Shown: in pieces, positions 22,587 to 32,149 of the stretch
How the letters are laid out: each line of letters starts with the position of its first letter
Numbering within the stretch: position 1 is the first letter of the stretch
Assembly: GCA_020636935.1 (NCBI GenBank)
Contig: JACJWW010000005.1
Coordinates: 61,950-125,949 of the forward strand
Reading direction: 5' to 3'
Length of the DNA stretch: 64,000 nt
DNA from: Nocardioidaceae bacterium
GTDB taxonomy: Bacteria > Actinomycetota > Actinomycetes > Propionibacteriales > Nocardioidaceae
Translations under genes and position numbers: made by a program
The notes under the pieces: generated by a model
What the model was told of the DNA's origin: nothing
Seen by the model: the letters and a program-made list of their open reading frames with translations, nothing else
Database searches by the model: none

Positions 22587-25500
22587 TCACGCTCCCGGGG
22601 AGGGGGTGGCCGCGGCGAAGGCCTGATCCATCAGGTCGCGTTGCTCTTGCACGTGACGCGAATGTTGACCGACCGATGGTGAGGAAGACTCAGGCCGAGA
22701 GATCACCTCGACATCGACATCCAGTGCCGGGAACAGATTGACCCTGAAGTGCGGCGCCGGGCCCATGTTGAGTGGCTCGTCTTGCACCCAGCGAACCTTC
22801 TTGAGATTGGGATAACGGCTGAGCTCATGCTTGATCTCCTCGGTGGGGCGAGGATAGAGCTGCTCAACCCGAGCGATCGCGGTCGTGACGGTGTCCTTTT
22901 GGCGCTTGTTGCGCTCGACCATGAGATCCCAGGTGATCCGACCACTGCAAAGGATCATGGTGTCGACCTGGTTGGGATCAGCCACTTGATCGCCGATCAC
23001 CCTTTGGAAGCTGCCATCTGTGAAGTCGGCCGGCTGCGAGGCGGCTTCCTTGCGCTTGAGCATCGACTTGGGCGTGAAGATGACCAAGGGGCGATGTTCG
23101 TCGCCCAAGGTGTGTTTGCGCAGCAGATGGAAGTGGCTGGCAGGGGTCGATGGCTGAGCCACCACCAGGGCATCGTCGGCAGCCACTGTCAAGAATCGCT
23201 CGATCCGTGCTGATGAGTGGTCGGGCCCCTGGCCCTCATAGCCGTGTGGGAGCAACAGTACGACGCCTGAGGTTTGGCCCCACTTGGTCTCCGAAGAGGA
23301 GATGAACTCATCGATCACGGTCTGGGCGCCGTTGACGAAATCGCCGAACTGCGCTTCCCATGCGGTCAGAGCGTCAGGGCGTGCGACCGAATAGCCGTAT
23401 TCAAATCCGAGGGCGGCATACTCGGACAACAGTGAGTCATAGACATAGAAACTGGCCTGATCTTCGGTGAGCTTGGTCAGGGGGGTCCACTCATCGCCGT
23501 TCTTACGATCGATCAGTGTGGCGAAGCGCTGGGCAAAAGTGCCACGACGTGAGTCTTGGCCAGCGAGGCGCACCGGGCGACCGTCCATCAGCAATGACCC
23601 GAAGGCCAAGATCTCGCCGGTGCCCCAATCGATCGGGCCTTGGGTGATCGCAGCAGAGCGACGCTGCAGTTGGGGCATCACCTTTGGGTGCACGGTGAAT
23701 CCCTCTGGCACATCGACGTAGGCGTCGGCGATGCGCTTCAGAGTCTCGACCGGCACAGCAGTCTGATGCTCTTCGCGACTCTTTGAGGGATAGTCGGGGA
23801 CAGTCGTCCAGGTGTCGGGCGTTGAAGTTGCCTCGCGCACTTCGGTGAAGACTCGCTCGAGTTGCTGCTGGTAGTCACGCAGGGCTTGCTCGGCTTCTTC
23901 GAGGGTGATGTCGCCACGGCCGATCAGCGACTCGGTGTAGAGCTTGCGCACCGAGCGCTTCTTCTCGATCAGGTCATACATCAAGGGTTGGGTGTACGAC
24001 GGATCATCACCCTCGTTGTGGCCACGCCTGCGATAGCAGACCAGGTCGATCACGACGTCTTTGTTAAAGGCCTGACGAAACTCGAAGGCCAGTCGCGACA
24101 CCCGGATGCAGGCCTCGGGGTCATCGCCGTTGACATGGAAGATCGGCGCCTGCACCATCCGGGCAACATCGGTGCAATACAGCGATGACCGAGAATGAGC
24201 CGGTGACGTGGTGAAGCCGACCTGGTTGTTGACGATCACATGGATCGTGCCACCGGTGCGATAGCCCCGCAGCTGGGAGAGGTTGAGAGTCTCCGCAACC
24301 ACTCCTTGACCTGCGAAAGCGGCATCTCCGTGCACCAGCAGCGGCAACACGGGGAACTCGGTGCCTTTGTTGAGCATGTCTTGCTTGGCTCGAGCGATGC
24401 CTTCGAGCACAGGGTCGACGGCTTCCAGATGTGATGGATTCGCAGCGACCGAGACCTTGATCTGGGCGCCCTTCAATGAAGTGAACACGCCATCTGCACC
24501 GAGGTGATATTTCACATCGCCAGAGCCTTGGATCGTGCGTGGGTCGATATTGCCCTCGAACTCCCTGAAGATCTGGGAATAGGACTTGCCGACGATATTG
24601 GCCAAGACATTGAGTCGACCGCGGTGGGCCATCCCGATCGCGACTTCATCGAGACCGTTCTCGGCGGCCGCATCACAGATCTCATCGAGTACCGCGACAG
24701 TCGTCTCACCGCCCTCGAGGCTGAAGCGCTTTTGGCCCACGAACTTGGTCTGCAAGAAGGTCTCAAAGGCCTCGGCCTGATTGAGCTTGAGCAGGATCCT
24801 CAGTTGCTCTTCACGGGGAGGCTTGACGAGGGGTTGTTCGACCCGCTCCTGGATCCAGCGCCGCTGATCGGGATCTTGGATATGCATGTATTCGATGCCG
24901 ATGGTGCGGCAATAGGAGTCACGAAGGATGCCCAAGATCGAGCGCATCCGCATGAAACTGCGTTCGCCGCCGAATGATCCGGTGGCGAACTCCCGATCGA
25001 GATCCCACAGGGTCAGACCATGAGACTCAACCTCAAGATCGGGGTGACTGCGCTGCTTGTATTCGAGCGGATCGGTGTCGGCCATCATGTGACCGCGCAC
25101 TCGGTAGGCGTGGATCAACTCAAGGATCCGAGCCTGCTTTGAGATCTCGTCGTCGTGAGAGGTGGAGATGTCGGCTGACCATCGGATCGGCTCGTAGGGG
25201 ATCCGAAGCGACCTGAAGATCTCGTCGTAGAAGTCGTCTGCGCCCAGCAGGAGGGCGTGGATCTTCTTCAGGTATTCACCTGACTGAGCACCCTGGATCA
25301 CTCTGTGGTCATAGGTGGAGGTAAGCGTCATCACCTTGCTGATTGCGTTCTTGGTGATGGTGTCTTCGGAGGCTCCCTGGAAGGCTGGTGGGTATTCCAT
25401 TGAGCCGACCCCGATGATCGCGCCCTGCCCCTTCATCAGGCGCGGCACCGAGTGGTTGGTGCCGATCGTGCCGGGGTTGGTGAGGCTGATCGTCGTACCT

Positions 25501-26306
25501 TGGAAGTCGGAGACGGCGAGTTTGCCGCCCCGGGCCTTGCGGATCAGATCTTCGTAGGCAGTCCAGAACTGCGCGAAGTCCATCTGCTCTGCTGCCTTGA
25601 TGCTGGGCACGAGCAACTGCCGGGTGCCGTCTGGCTTGGGCAGGTCGATGGCCAAACCGAGATTGATGTGGGCTGGTTGGATCAGGTTGGGTTTGCCATC
25701 GACGGTGTCAAAGCCGACATTCATCTCCGGCATCACCTTGAGGGCTTGCACCATGGCATAGCCGATCAGGTGGGTGAAACTCACCTTGCCGCCGCGGGCG
25801 CGGGCCAGGTGGTTGTTGATCACGACTCGGTTGTCCCAGAGCAGTTTCACCGGGACAGATCTGACGCTGGTCGCGGTCGGGACGGTGAGGCTGGCGTCCA
25901 TATTGGCCGCCGTGCGAGCGGGTGCGCCACGCAGCACGGTGTAGGAGGGCTCCTCCGTGGAGAGGGCTTCCTTCTTTGGCTCAGGATCACGGCCCTGGGC
26001 TGGCGCGGTCGCCTTGGGTGGCTCAACCGGGCTCGCAGGAGGGTTCGGATTTGTGGCCACGGGGGCACTTGGTTGAGCAACCGGAGTCGAAGCTGTTGGC
26101 GCGTGGGGCTCGGGCCTGCCGGGAGTTGAGTTGGCGACCGGATCGGCAGCAGGTGGACTCGCGACGGGTTGGGAGCCCTCAAAGAACGCCCACCAAGCCT
26201 TGTCTACGCTATTGCGGTCTTTTTCATAGCGTTCGCGCATCTCGTCTACGAGCCATTCGTTGGCTCCAAATGCCGCCATCTGGTTGTCATCCGTGGTCTC
26301 GGACAC
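22587..26306 (-). CDS. kgd: Multifunctional 2-oxoglutarate decarboxylase/dehydrogenase (Kgd/OdhA)
   Basis: A fused E2-E1 protein of about 1239 residues. A short N-terminal motif (FGANEWLVDEM) is followed by a Pro/Ala linker and an acyltransferase domain with DHRVIQGAQSG. The ThDP-dependent E1 domain has HGDAAFAGQGV, GYRTGGTIHVIVNN and RRGHNEGDDPS. There is no lipoyl domain, as in mycobacterial Kgd and corynebacterial OdhA, so it must use lipoyl groups of another complex. It links the TCA cycle to succinyl-CoA. A TTG at 26330 extends the frame; I prefer GTG 26306, with an AGAGG upstream, and the ATG at 26279 is another option. Confidence 0.95.
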   Translation of the reverse strand: MSETTDDNQMAAFGANEWLVDEMRERYEKDRNSVDKAWWAFFEGSQPVASPPAADPVANSTPGRPEPHAPTASTPVAQPSAPVATNPNPPASPVEPPKATAPAQGRDPEPKKEALSTEEPSYTVLRGAPARTAANMDASLTVPTATSVRSVPVKLLWDNRVVINNHLARARGGKVSFTHLIGYAMVQALKVMPEMNVGFDTVDGKPNLIQPAHINLGLAIDLPKPDGTRQLLVPSIKAAEQMDFAQFWTAYEDLIRKARGGKLAVSDFQGTTISLTNPGTIGTNHSVPRLMKGQGAIIGVGSMEYPPAFQGASEDTITKNAISKVMTLTSTYDHRVIQGAQSGEYLKKIHALLLGADDFYDEIFRSLRIPYEPIRWSADISTSHDDEISKQARILELIHAYRVRGHMMADTDPLEYKQRSHPDLEVESHGLTLWDLDREFATGSFGGERSFMRMRSILGILRDSYCRTIGIEYMHIQDPDQRRWIQERVEQPLVKPPREEQLRILLKLNQAEAFETFLQTKFVGQKRFSLEGGETTVAVLDEICDAAAENGLDEVAIGMAHRGRLNVLANIVGKSYSQIFREFEGNIDPRTIQGSGDVKYHLGADGVFTSLKGAQIKVSVAANPSHLEAVDPVLEGIARAKQDMLNKGTEFPVLPLLVHGDAAFAGQGVVAETLNLSQLRGYRTGGTIHVIVNNQVGFTTSPAHSRSSLYCTDVARMVQAPIFHVNGDDPEACIRVSRLAFEFRQAFNKDVVIDLVCYRRRGHNEGDDPSYTQPLMYDLIEKKRSVRKLYTESLIGRGDITLEEAEQALRDYQQQLERVFTEVREATSTPDTWTTVPDYPSKSREEHQTAVPVETLKRIADAYVDVPEGFTVHPKVMPQLQRRSAAITQGPIDWGTGEILAFGSLLMDGRPVRLAGQDSRRGTFAQRFATLIDRKNGDEWTPLTKLTEDQASFYVYDSLLSEYAALGFEYGYSVARPDALTAWEAQFGDFVNGAQTVIDEFISSSETKWGQTSGVVLLLPHGYEGQGPDHSSARIERFLTVAADDALVVAQPSTPASHFHLLRKHTLGDEHRPLVIFTPKSMLKRKEAASQPADFTDGSFQRVIGDQVADPNQVDTMILCSGRITWDLMVERNKRQKDTVTTAIARVEQLYPRPTEEIKHELSRYPNLKKVRWVQDEPLNMGPAPHFRVNLFPALDVDVEVISRPESSSPSVGQHSRHVQEQRDLMDQAFAAATPSPGA

Positions 26307-26449
26307 GACCTGTTTTCGCCTCTTCCACAAGTGAGGGTGGGTACTTCGGATAAGGCTAGCCCCCCAAGCTGAACTAATGCACGAAGGCTGCCAGAAAAGT
26401 GTGATCTGCAGGTCGGGGGATCGAGGGACGAATGGTCACCGTGGCTGAC

Positions 26450-26956
26450 TCAGCCTTTACTCGGCACGACCTGATAGGTGACTGCTGAGCTCTTGGAGTC
26501 AGGCCCTTCGCTTGCGCTGAGGGTTACATTCCACTTGTCGGACTTCATGATCTCGGTGGCCACGATCCCGATGTTGACACTGCCCTCGGACTTGAAACCG
26601 GCGTCTTTGAGTTTGCTGACCGCTTGATCAAGGGCAGCTTTCGGATCGGCATTGGAGGTCACCAAAGTCACGTGAAAGCCTCCGGAGGTGGACTCGCTGA
26701 TGGCCTGGACGATCTTCCCATCGACTAGAGGTACGTCTTGCTTTGGGAAGCCCTCGGGAAGTTCGGTGCCTTGGACGTCGACCGACACTTTGCCGTCCTC
26801 ACTCTCAACGCTGACCTTGTCACCCCCGTCTTCAACCTTGACCTTGGAGCCATCTGGAGCAGTCGTCGTAGTACTTCCGCATCCGGCCACCAGGCCGAAT
26901 GCGCTGATGAGTCCTAGCGCGACAACAATCTTGCGGATCTTCATCGGTGCACGCAC
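26450..26956 (-). CDS. Putative lipoprotein, unknown function
   Basis: The protein has about 168 residues. A lipoprotein signal peptide (KIRKIVVALGLISAFGLVAG|C) is followed by a Thr-rich stretch and three short repeats of the type DG-x-KV-x-VE. A compact C-terminal domain (~70-165) contains TLVTSNADPKAAL and KWNVTLSASEG. I do not recognise the family. GTG 26956 has AAAGGA 9 bases upstream; ATG 26944 is an alternative start. It stands alone between kgd and malQ. Confidence 0.75.
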   Translation of the reverse strand: MRAPMKIRKIVVALGLISAFGLVAGCGSTTTTAPDGSKVKVEDGGDKVSVESEDGKVSVDVQGTELPEGFPKQDVPLVDGKIVQAISESTSGGFHVTLVTSNADPKAALDQAVSKLKDAGFKSEGSVNIGIVATEIMKSDKWNVTLSASEGPDSKSSAVTYQVVPSKG

Positions 26957-27023
26957 TACTCGATGTCCTTTCAAGTGCTTGATCTGTGATCGAGGCTACT
27001 CCAGCAACGTGATGAGTGCGGGC

Positions 27024-29135
27024 TCAATCCTGAGCAGATTTGGGCAGAAGGGGCCCTAACAGTTGGTGAACCCTTGGTGAGTGCATCAGCGCCTCCAAGG
27101 TGAGCGGCTGGCCATCTGGCCCAGCGAGCGGTAGTCGCCAGTTTGGGTATTCAGTGCTGGTGCCGGGCTGGTTGATTGGTCTGTGATCGCCAGCCAAGTC
27201 AGCGAGAGCCACCCCATGCAGCAGCGAGGGGGTTCGGCCCAACCATGCGTGCAAAGCACTGACCATCTCTTCGACGCCGGCGGACTCAGTGCACAAGCCT
27301 TGGTTGACCAGTGTGTGTCGAAGGGAGGCGATTGCTGCCTGCTCGCTGGCCTGCTCTTCGCCCGCAGACTGGGTCAACAAGCCCAACTCCTCCCGGATCC
27401 GCACATGGATCAAGTCGAGATATCCAGCCGTTGGCGGGAGATCGTGAGTGGTGATCGTGGAGAGGCAGAGCCTTCGATAGTCGCTGGCAGGCAGGGGGTG
27501 GCCATCACGCCATTCGAACCAAACCACGGAGGTGCCCAGGATGCCGCGCTCGGCGAGGTGTTCTCGAGCGCTGGGCTCAACCACCCCCAAGTCTTCGCCG
27601 ATCACCATTTTGCCCGCGCGGTGGGCTTCGAGAAGCAGGATCCCGATCAGGGCCTCGTGGTCGTAGTACACATAGGCGCCTTGGGCAGGTGTCATGCCCT
27701 CAGGCACCCACCAGAGCCGGAACAGGCCGATGATGTGGTCGATCCGGATGGCCCCGCAATTGCTCAAGGCAGCAGTGATGAGTTCGCGATAGGGCGCAAA
27801 GCCAAGATTTGCCAACTCGCGAGGATGCCAAGGTGGCTGATGCCAGTTTTGGCCGAGTTGGTTGAACTGGTCAGGCGGCGCGCCCACATGCACACCCTTG
27901 GCCAGGCAATCCTTTAGGAGCCAGGCGTCGGCACCAGTTGGGTGTACGCCGACAGCGAGGTCACCGATCAGGCCCAGCTTCATGCCTGCATCGAGCGCGG
28001 ATTGATGGGCTCGCTCCAATTGTCGGTGCATCTGCCACTGCATCCAGCAGTGGAAGGCGACCCGATCGGCATGCTCACCGATGAACTCAGCCACCTCGGG
28101 CCCTCGGCGTGATTGCAGGTGGCTTGGGAATCCTGCCGGGTCTTCGCCGTACTGCTCGACCAGCACGCTCCAGAGCGCGAAATCTTGCAGGCTTTGACCT
28201 TCACGAGCGCAGTACTCCTGGAAGGCCCGACTTGTTGTCGCCTGCGTGTTTGTGAAGAGCACTTCCAGTGCTTTGAGTTTGGCGGTCCAGACGTGATCTC
28301 TGTCGATGGTGGCATCAGTGGTTGGCTCCTGAGCCTGCCTCTTCCAGTGGTCGATCTGGTGGCGTAAGCCCGGCGGAAGGGCGTCGAAACCGTCCACCTG
28401 CTCAACACTCAGATAGATCGGGTTGGTGAATCGCCGCGACGTCGGGAGATAGGGAGACGGCTCGATCGGGATGACCGGTGAGGCCGCATGCAATGGGTTG
28501 ATCAGGCAGAAGTCGGCACCCAACGATCCTGCCCATGAGGCTGTTTGCGCCAGGTCGTCGAGGTCTCCAATGCCCCACGAGCGGTTGGAGAGCACCTGGT
28601 AGACCTGCTCCATCAATCCCCAGACGGGCTCAGTCAAGTTGTCGGGTGGTTGCAGCCGATGTGGCGTGACGATCACGGTGGCTGCGCCGGCCGGCTCTCC
28701 GTCGATCAAGACTGAAGCTTGATGCCAGCCGAGGGGCAAGTCGTTGGGCATTTCGAAAGTGGCCCGACCGACCAGTTGGTCATCGATCAGCCGCGGGTCA
28801 ACCCAGTTGTCAATCTGGCTGACCGACCGAATGGATCCATCTTCCAGTCGCATGTTCATCGCCACTTGGGCGCCATGTGGCAGGTGCACGAAGACCCAAG
28901 GGGTCCAACCCTCACGCATCACAACCGTCGGGGTGATCACTTCACGCCACTCCTGCTCATCTGCTGTCAGCAGCGCGCGGGTCACATCCTCGTCAGTGTC
29001 GGCAGGTATGCCGAGTGCCCCCAGCACAGCGATCAGGGTGTCGGGTGTGACTGCACGTTGGTGGCCTTGCCAATCCCAGAAATCTGAGGAGATGCCATGG
29101 CGCGCAGCCAACTCACGAAGGGCAGCTTCGTTCAC
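27024..29135 (-). CDS. malQ: 4-alpha-glucanotransferase (GH77)
   Basis: The 703-residue enzyme transfers maltooligosaccharide segments in glycogen/maltodextrin metabolism. The N-terminal ~165 residues form the extra beta-rich domain typical of actinobacterial MalQ. The GH77 catalytic residues are visible as RIDHIIG (D466, nucleophile), GEDLGVV (E514) and TTHDLPP (D565). The start is GTG 29135 with GAAAGG upstream. No other glycogen genes are adjacent. Confidence 0.95.
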   Translation of the reverse strand: MNEAALRELAARHGISSDFWDWQGHQRAVTPDTLIAVLGALGIPADTDEDVTRALLTADEQEWREVITPTVVMREGWTPWVFVHLPHGAQVAMNMRLEDGSIRSVSQIDNWVDPRLIDDQLVGRATFEMPNDLPLGWHQASVLIDGEPAGAATVIVTPHRLQPPDNLTEPVWGLMEQVYQVLSNRSWGIGDLDDLAQTASWAGSLGADFCLINPLHAASPVIPIEPSPYLPTSRRFTNPIYLSVEQVDGFDALPPGLRHQIDHWKRQAQEPTTDATIDRDHVWTAKLKALEVLFTNTQATTSRAFQEYCAREGQSLQDFALWSVLVEQYGEDPAGFPSHLQSRRGPEVAEFIGEHADRVAFHCWMQWQMHRQLERAHQSALDAGMKLGLIGDLAVGVHPTGADAWLLKDCLAKGVHVGAPPDQFNQLGQNWHQPPWHPRELANLGFAPYRELITAALSNCGAIRIDHIIGLFRLWWVPEGMTPAQGAYVYYDHEALIGILLLEAHRAGKMVIGEDLGVVEPSAREHLAERGILGTSVVWFEWRDGHPLPASDYRRLCLSTITTHDLPPTAGYLDLIHVRIREELGLLTQSAGEEQASEQAAIASLRHTLVNQGLCTESAGVEEMVSALHAWLGRTPSLLHGVALADLAGDHRPINQPGTSTEYPNWRLPLAGPDGQPLTLEALMHSPRVHQLLGPLLPKSAQD

Positions 29136-29256
29136 TGCTCAGGGCCTTTCGAAGGGTGTCGCGGGTGGATGCCTCCAGTCTTGCGTACGTCTCGGCGCCG
29201 GTGGTCGCTTTCGACATGTCTGACCCCTGCGGGTAACCTCTACATCCGCACCCCGA

Positions 29257-29328
29257 GCCCCTGTAGCTCAGGGGATAGAGCACCGCCCTCCGGAGGCGGG
29301 AGCGCAGGTTCGAATCCTGCCAGGGGCG
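29257..29328 (+). tRNA. tRNA-Arg (anticodon CCG)
   Basis: A full cloverleaf can be drawn. The acceptor stem GCCCCTG pairs with CAGGGGC, the D arm is GCTC/GAGC, the anticodon stem CCGCC/GGCGG encloses loop CTCCGGA (anticodon CCG at 29290-29292), and the T arm GCAGG/CCTGC has loop TTCGAAT. CCA is not encoded. It reads CGG arginine codons. Confidence 0.97.
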
Positions 29329-29397
29329 CCTTGGGATCTTGAATCTGCCGGTGACCTAGCCAAGGTCGGCTACCGAACCTCGCGGCAAGGGATTACG

Positions 29398-30396
29398 TTA
29401 GTCCTTGGCCTTCAAGCTCATCCGATAGCCGATTAGCGAGGCCACCAACAAAGTCACCCCAGCGATGAGTACGCCGCCTACCGCCCCAAGCGAGCCATTG
29501 GTCCAGTCGGTCACGACTTCGGGCACGACCAAGGTTATGGCGATCACCACACCAGCCACATAGGGCCAAGCCACCTTGGTGAGATAGAGCCCAACGCTCA
29601 AGATCACGACCAAGCAGGTCAGCAGATAGCCGTACCAGGAGTGGCTGCCTTCCATGACCGGGTGTTGTGCGGCAACGATAGCCAGCGCCACTCCGAGTGC
29701 TCTGGCGATCATCTGCTCGCGCAACCAGCCGAGCTCGGCCATGGCAAGCCAAAGCAACGCCACCACAAGCAAGGTGGTCGCCACGAAGAATGCCGATGAA
29801 TCCGTCATCGGGGGAGTTAGGGCGAATGTGGCAATCATCGCGCTGCCCAAGATCGTGACTTGGCCAAATGCTGAAGGCGCTACGACGTACAACAAGCTTG
29901 CAGCCAGCAGGGTTAAGGCTGAGCCGGTGAAGACTCCCCAAGAGATCTCGTCGAAGTCGGTGGGGAAGCGGATTTCCATCCAACGGCCCATGGTGAGGCC
30001 CAGCCCGATGGCGAATGCAGTCAACAAGGTGCTGGACAGGCGCCGACGAATGTCATCTGTTCTGTTCGGTTTGCCGACCGTGGCAGCCACGATGCCAGCG
30101 ATGCCGAGGATCAAGGTGACCACGCCGAGGGCGATCACCTGCTCGGTGTTGGAGAAGTTCTCCCACTCCTGGGCCATGAGCAAGAAGACGCCGGCGACCA
30201 CTAAGGCAGCACCCAAATATGCGATTACCTCGATGAGTTTCGGCATGCCTGAGGTACGAGCGGGTCGCTCCTGCCCGAGGGCAGTGCGGATGGACTGCTC
30301 GGCGCGCGGGCCTTGGTCTGGATGCACCAAACCGTCACGGATCAGAGCAGTCACGATCTTGGTCAAGGACTCATTGCTCACCGGTGTCGGGCTCAT
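29398..30396 (-). CDS. DUF2157-like multi-pass membrane protein
   Basis: The 332-residue protein has a cytoplasmic N-terminal segment of about 50 residues (LTKIVTALIRDGLVHPDQ). About ten hydrophobic helices follow, the first being VIAYLGAALVVAGVFLLMAQ, a pattern typical of DUF2157. Function unknown. A longer frame begins at 30618, but it runs into argS and its extra residues look non-coding; ATG 30396 is the sensible start. Confidence 0.78.
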   Translation of the reverse strand: MSPTPVSNESLTKIVTALIRDGLVHPDQGPRAEQSIRTALGQERPARTSGMPKLIEVIAYLGAALVVAGVFLLMAQEWENFSNTEQVIALGVVTLILGIAGIVAATVGKPNRTDDIRRRLSSTLLTAFAIGLGLTMGRWMEIRFPTDFDEISWGVFTGSALTLLAASLLYVVAPSAFGQVTILGSAMIATFALTPPMTDSSAFFVATTLLVVALLWLAMAELGWLREQMIARALGVALAIVAAQHPVMEGSHSWYGYLLTCLVVILSVGLYLTKVAWPYVAGVVIAITLVVPEVVTDWTNGSLGAVGGVLIAGVTLLVASLIGYRMSLKAKD

Positions 30397-30490
30397 GACG
30401 TGATTGTCCCAGCAATCGCTGGGATTGGGCGGCAACTGTGAGGCAAGTTGCAGTGGGAGATCTCGACTCGAAGTCGTGTTGCCCGGCCGA

Positions 30491-30496
30491 TAGCAT
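30491..30496 (+). promoter_or_regulatory. Candidate -10 box for leaderless argS
   Basis: TAGCAT followed by 6 bases and GTG at 30503; it would head the argS-lysA-hom-thrC-thrB transcript. Confidence 0.45.
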
Positions 30497-30502
30497 CTGC
30501 TG

Positions 30503-32149
30503 GTGACTCCAGCCCAACTTGGCGACGTGATCGTCGCCGCGCTCAACTCCTTGGTCGACTCCGGCGAGATCTCACTCGATGAGGTGCCGCAGGCGGTGAC
30601 TGTGGAGCGCCCACGCAATCGTGACCACGGCGATTACGCCACCAACGTGGCGCTGCAACTGGCGAAGCGCTCAGGGATGAACCCGCGCGACTTCGCCACT
30701 CGCCTACAGGCACGGTTGCAGGAGTGTGAGGGCATCGACAAGGTCGACATCGCTGGCCCGGGCTTTCTAAATATCACCGTTTCGGCCCAAGCGCAGGGCA
30801 AGATCACCGACGACATCGTCGCCGCTGGTGCGGCGTACGGCGCAACTGACGGCCTGGCGGGCACCAAGGTCAACGTGGAGTTCATCTCTGCCAACCCCAC
30901 TGGGCCGCTGCATCTTGGACACACCCGATGGGCCGTTGTTGGTGATGCCTTGGCGCGAGTGCTGGCCAAGGCAGGTGCTGAGGTGACCCGCGAGTTCTAT
31001 ATCAACGACCGTGGCAACCAGATGGACCTCTTCGGTGCCTCGCTTGAGGCCGCAGCGCTCGGCAAACCAGTGCCTGAGGGCGGCTACCAGGGTGACTACA
31101 TCAAAGACCTGGCCGCCGAGATCGTCGCCGCTGAACCATCGATTGTCGACCTTGCGGCGGAAGAACGCATGATGGCCTTCCGCGAGAAGGGTTATGCCCT
31201 GCAGTTGGCCCAGCAGCAAAGCCAACTTGATGGCTTCAACACTCACTTCGACGTGTGGTTCTCCGAGCGCAGCCTGCACGATGCGGTTGCCCAAACCCTG
31301 GAGTCATTGCGTGACCAAGGGCATCTCTTCGACGACGACGGCGCCTTGTGGATGCGCACCACCGATGCTGGTGATGACAAGGATCGGGTGCTGATCCGTT
31401 CCAATGGCGAGTTGACCTATTTCGCCTCAGACACGGCGTACTACCTCAACAAACGCGAGCGTGGCTTCGACCTGTGCATCTATTTGTTGGGCGCCGATCA
31501 TCACGGATATGTCGGCCGACTCAAGGCCATGGCCGCTTGTGCGGGTGATGACCCCGAGCGCAATATCGAGGTGTTGATCGGGCAACTGGTCAAGATCTTC
31601 CAGGACGGAGAGGAGCTCAAGCTCTCCAAGCGCGCCGGCACGATCGTCAGCTTGGAGGAGTTGGTCGACCTGATTGGTGTGGATGCCTTGCGCTACACCC
31701 TGGCTCGATATCCAGCCGACTCCCCGCTCACCCTTGATGTGGCAGAGATGACCAAGCAGGCCAGCGACAACCCGGTCTTCTATGTGCAATATGCACATGC
31801 GCGCTTGGCCAGCATCCTGCGCAATGCCGGTGACCTTGGGATGGCTCCCCAATCACACCCGCAGTTGCTCACCCACGAGCGCGAAGGCGACCTGTTGCGG
31901 GCTCTGGCTGAGTTCCCCCGGATCGTGGCTTCGGCCGCCCAGTTGAGGGAGCCTCATCGGATTGCCCGATATCTCGAAGACACCGCCTCCAGCTTCCACA
32001 AATTCTATGACGCCTGTCGGGTGCTCCCCATGGGTGACGAGGAAGCAACAGCCACGCATTTCGCCCGGCTGCAGTTGGTGGCCGCAACGAAGGTGGTCTT
32101 TGCCAATGGCCTTGACCTACTCGGCGTGAGCGCACCGGAGCGCATGTGA
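30503..32149 (+). CDS. argS: Arginyl-tRNA synthetase
   Basis: The 548-residue class I synthetase charges tRNA-Arg. The N-terminal Add1 domain (~1-90, with NRDHGDYATNVALQLAKR) is followed by ANPTGPLHLGHTR (HIGH signature), a catalytic core, LKLSKRAGTIVSL in place of KMSKS, and a C-terminal DALR anticodon-binding domain. Length is normal. The start is GTG. The stop overlaps the lysA start (GTGATGA), implying coupling. Confidence 0.97.
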   Translation: MTPAQLGDVIVAALNSLVDSGEISLDEVPQAVTVERPRNRDHGDYATNVALQLAKRSGMNPRDFATRLQARLQECEGIDKVDIAGPGFLNITVSAQAQGKITDDIVAAGAAYGATDGLAGTKVNVEFISANPTGPLHLGHTRWAVVGDALARVLAKAGAEVTREFYINDRGNQMDLFGASLEAAALGKPVPEGGYQGDYIKDLAAEIVAAEPSIVDLAAEERMMAFREKGYALQLAQQQSQLDGFNTHFDVWFSERSLHDAVAQTLESLRDQGHLFDDDGALWMRTTDAGDDKDRVLIRSNGELTYFASDTAYYLNKRERGFDLCIYLLGADHHGYVGRLKAMAACAGDDPERNIEVLIGQLVKIFQDGEELKLSKRAGTIVSLEELVDLIGVDALRYTLARYPADSPLTLDVAEMTKQASDNPVFYVQYAHARLASILRNAGDLGMAPQSHPQLLTHEREGDLLRALAEFPRIVASAAQLREPHRIARYLEDTASSFHKFYDACRVLPMGDEEATATHFARLQLVAATKVVFANGLDLLGVSAPERM

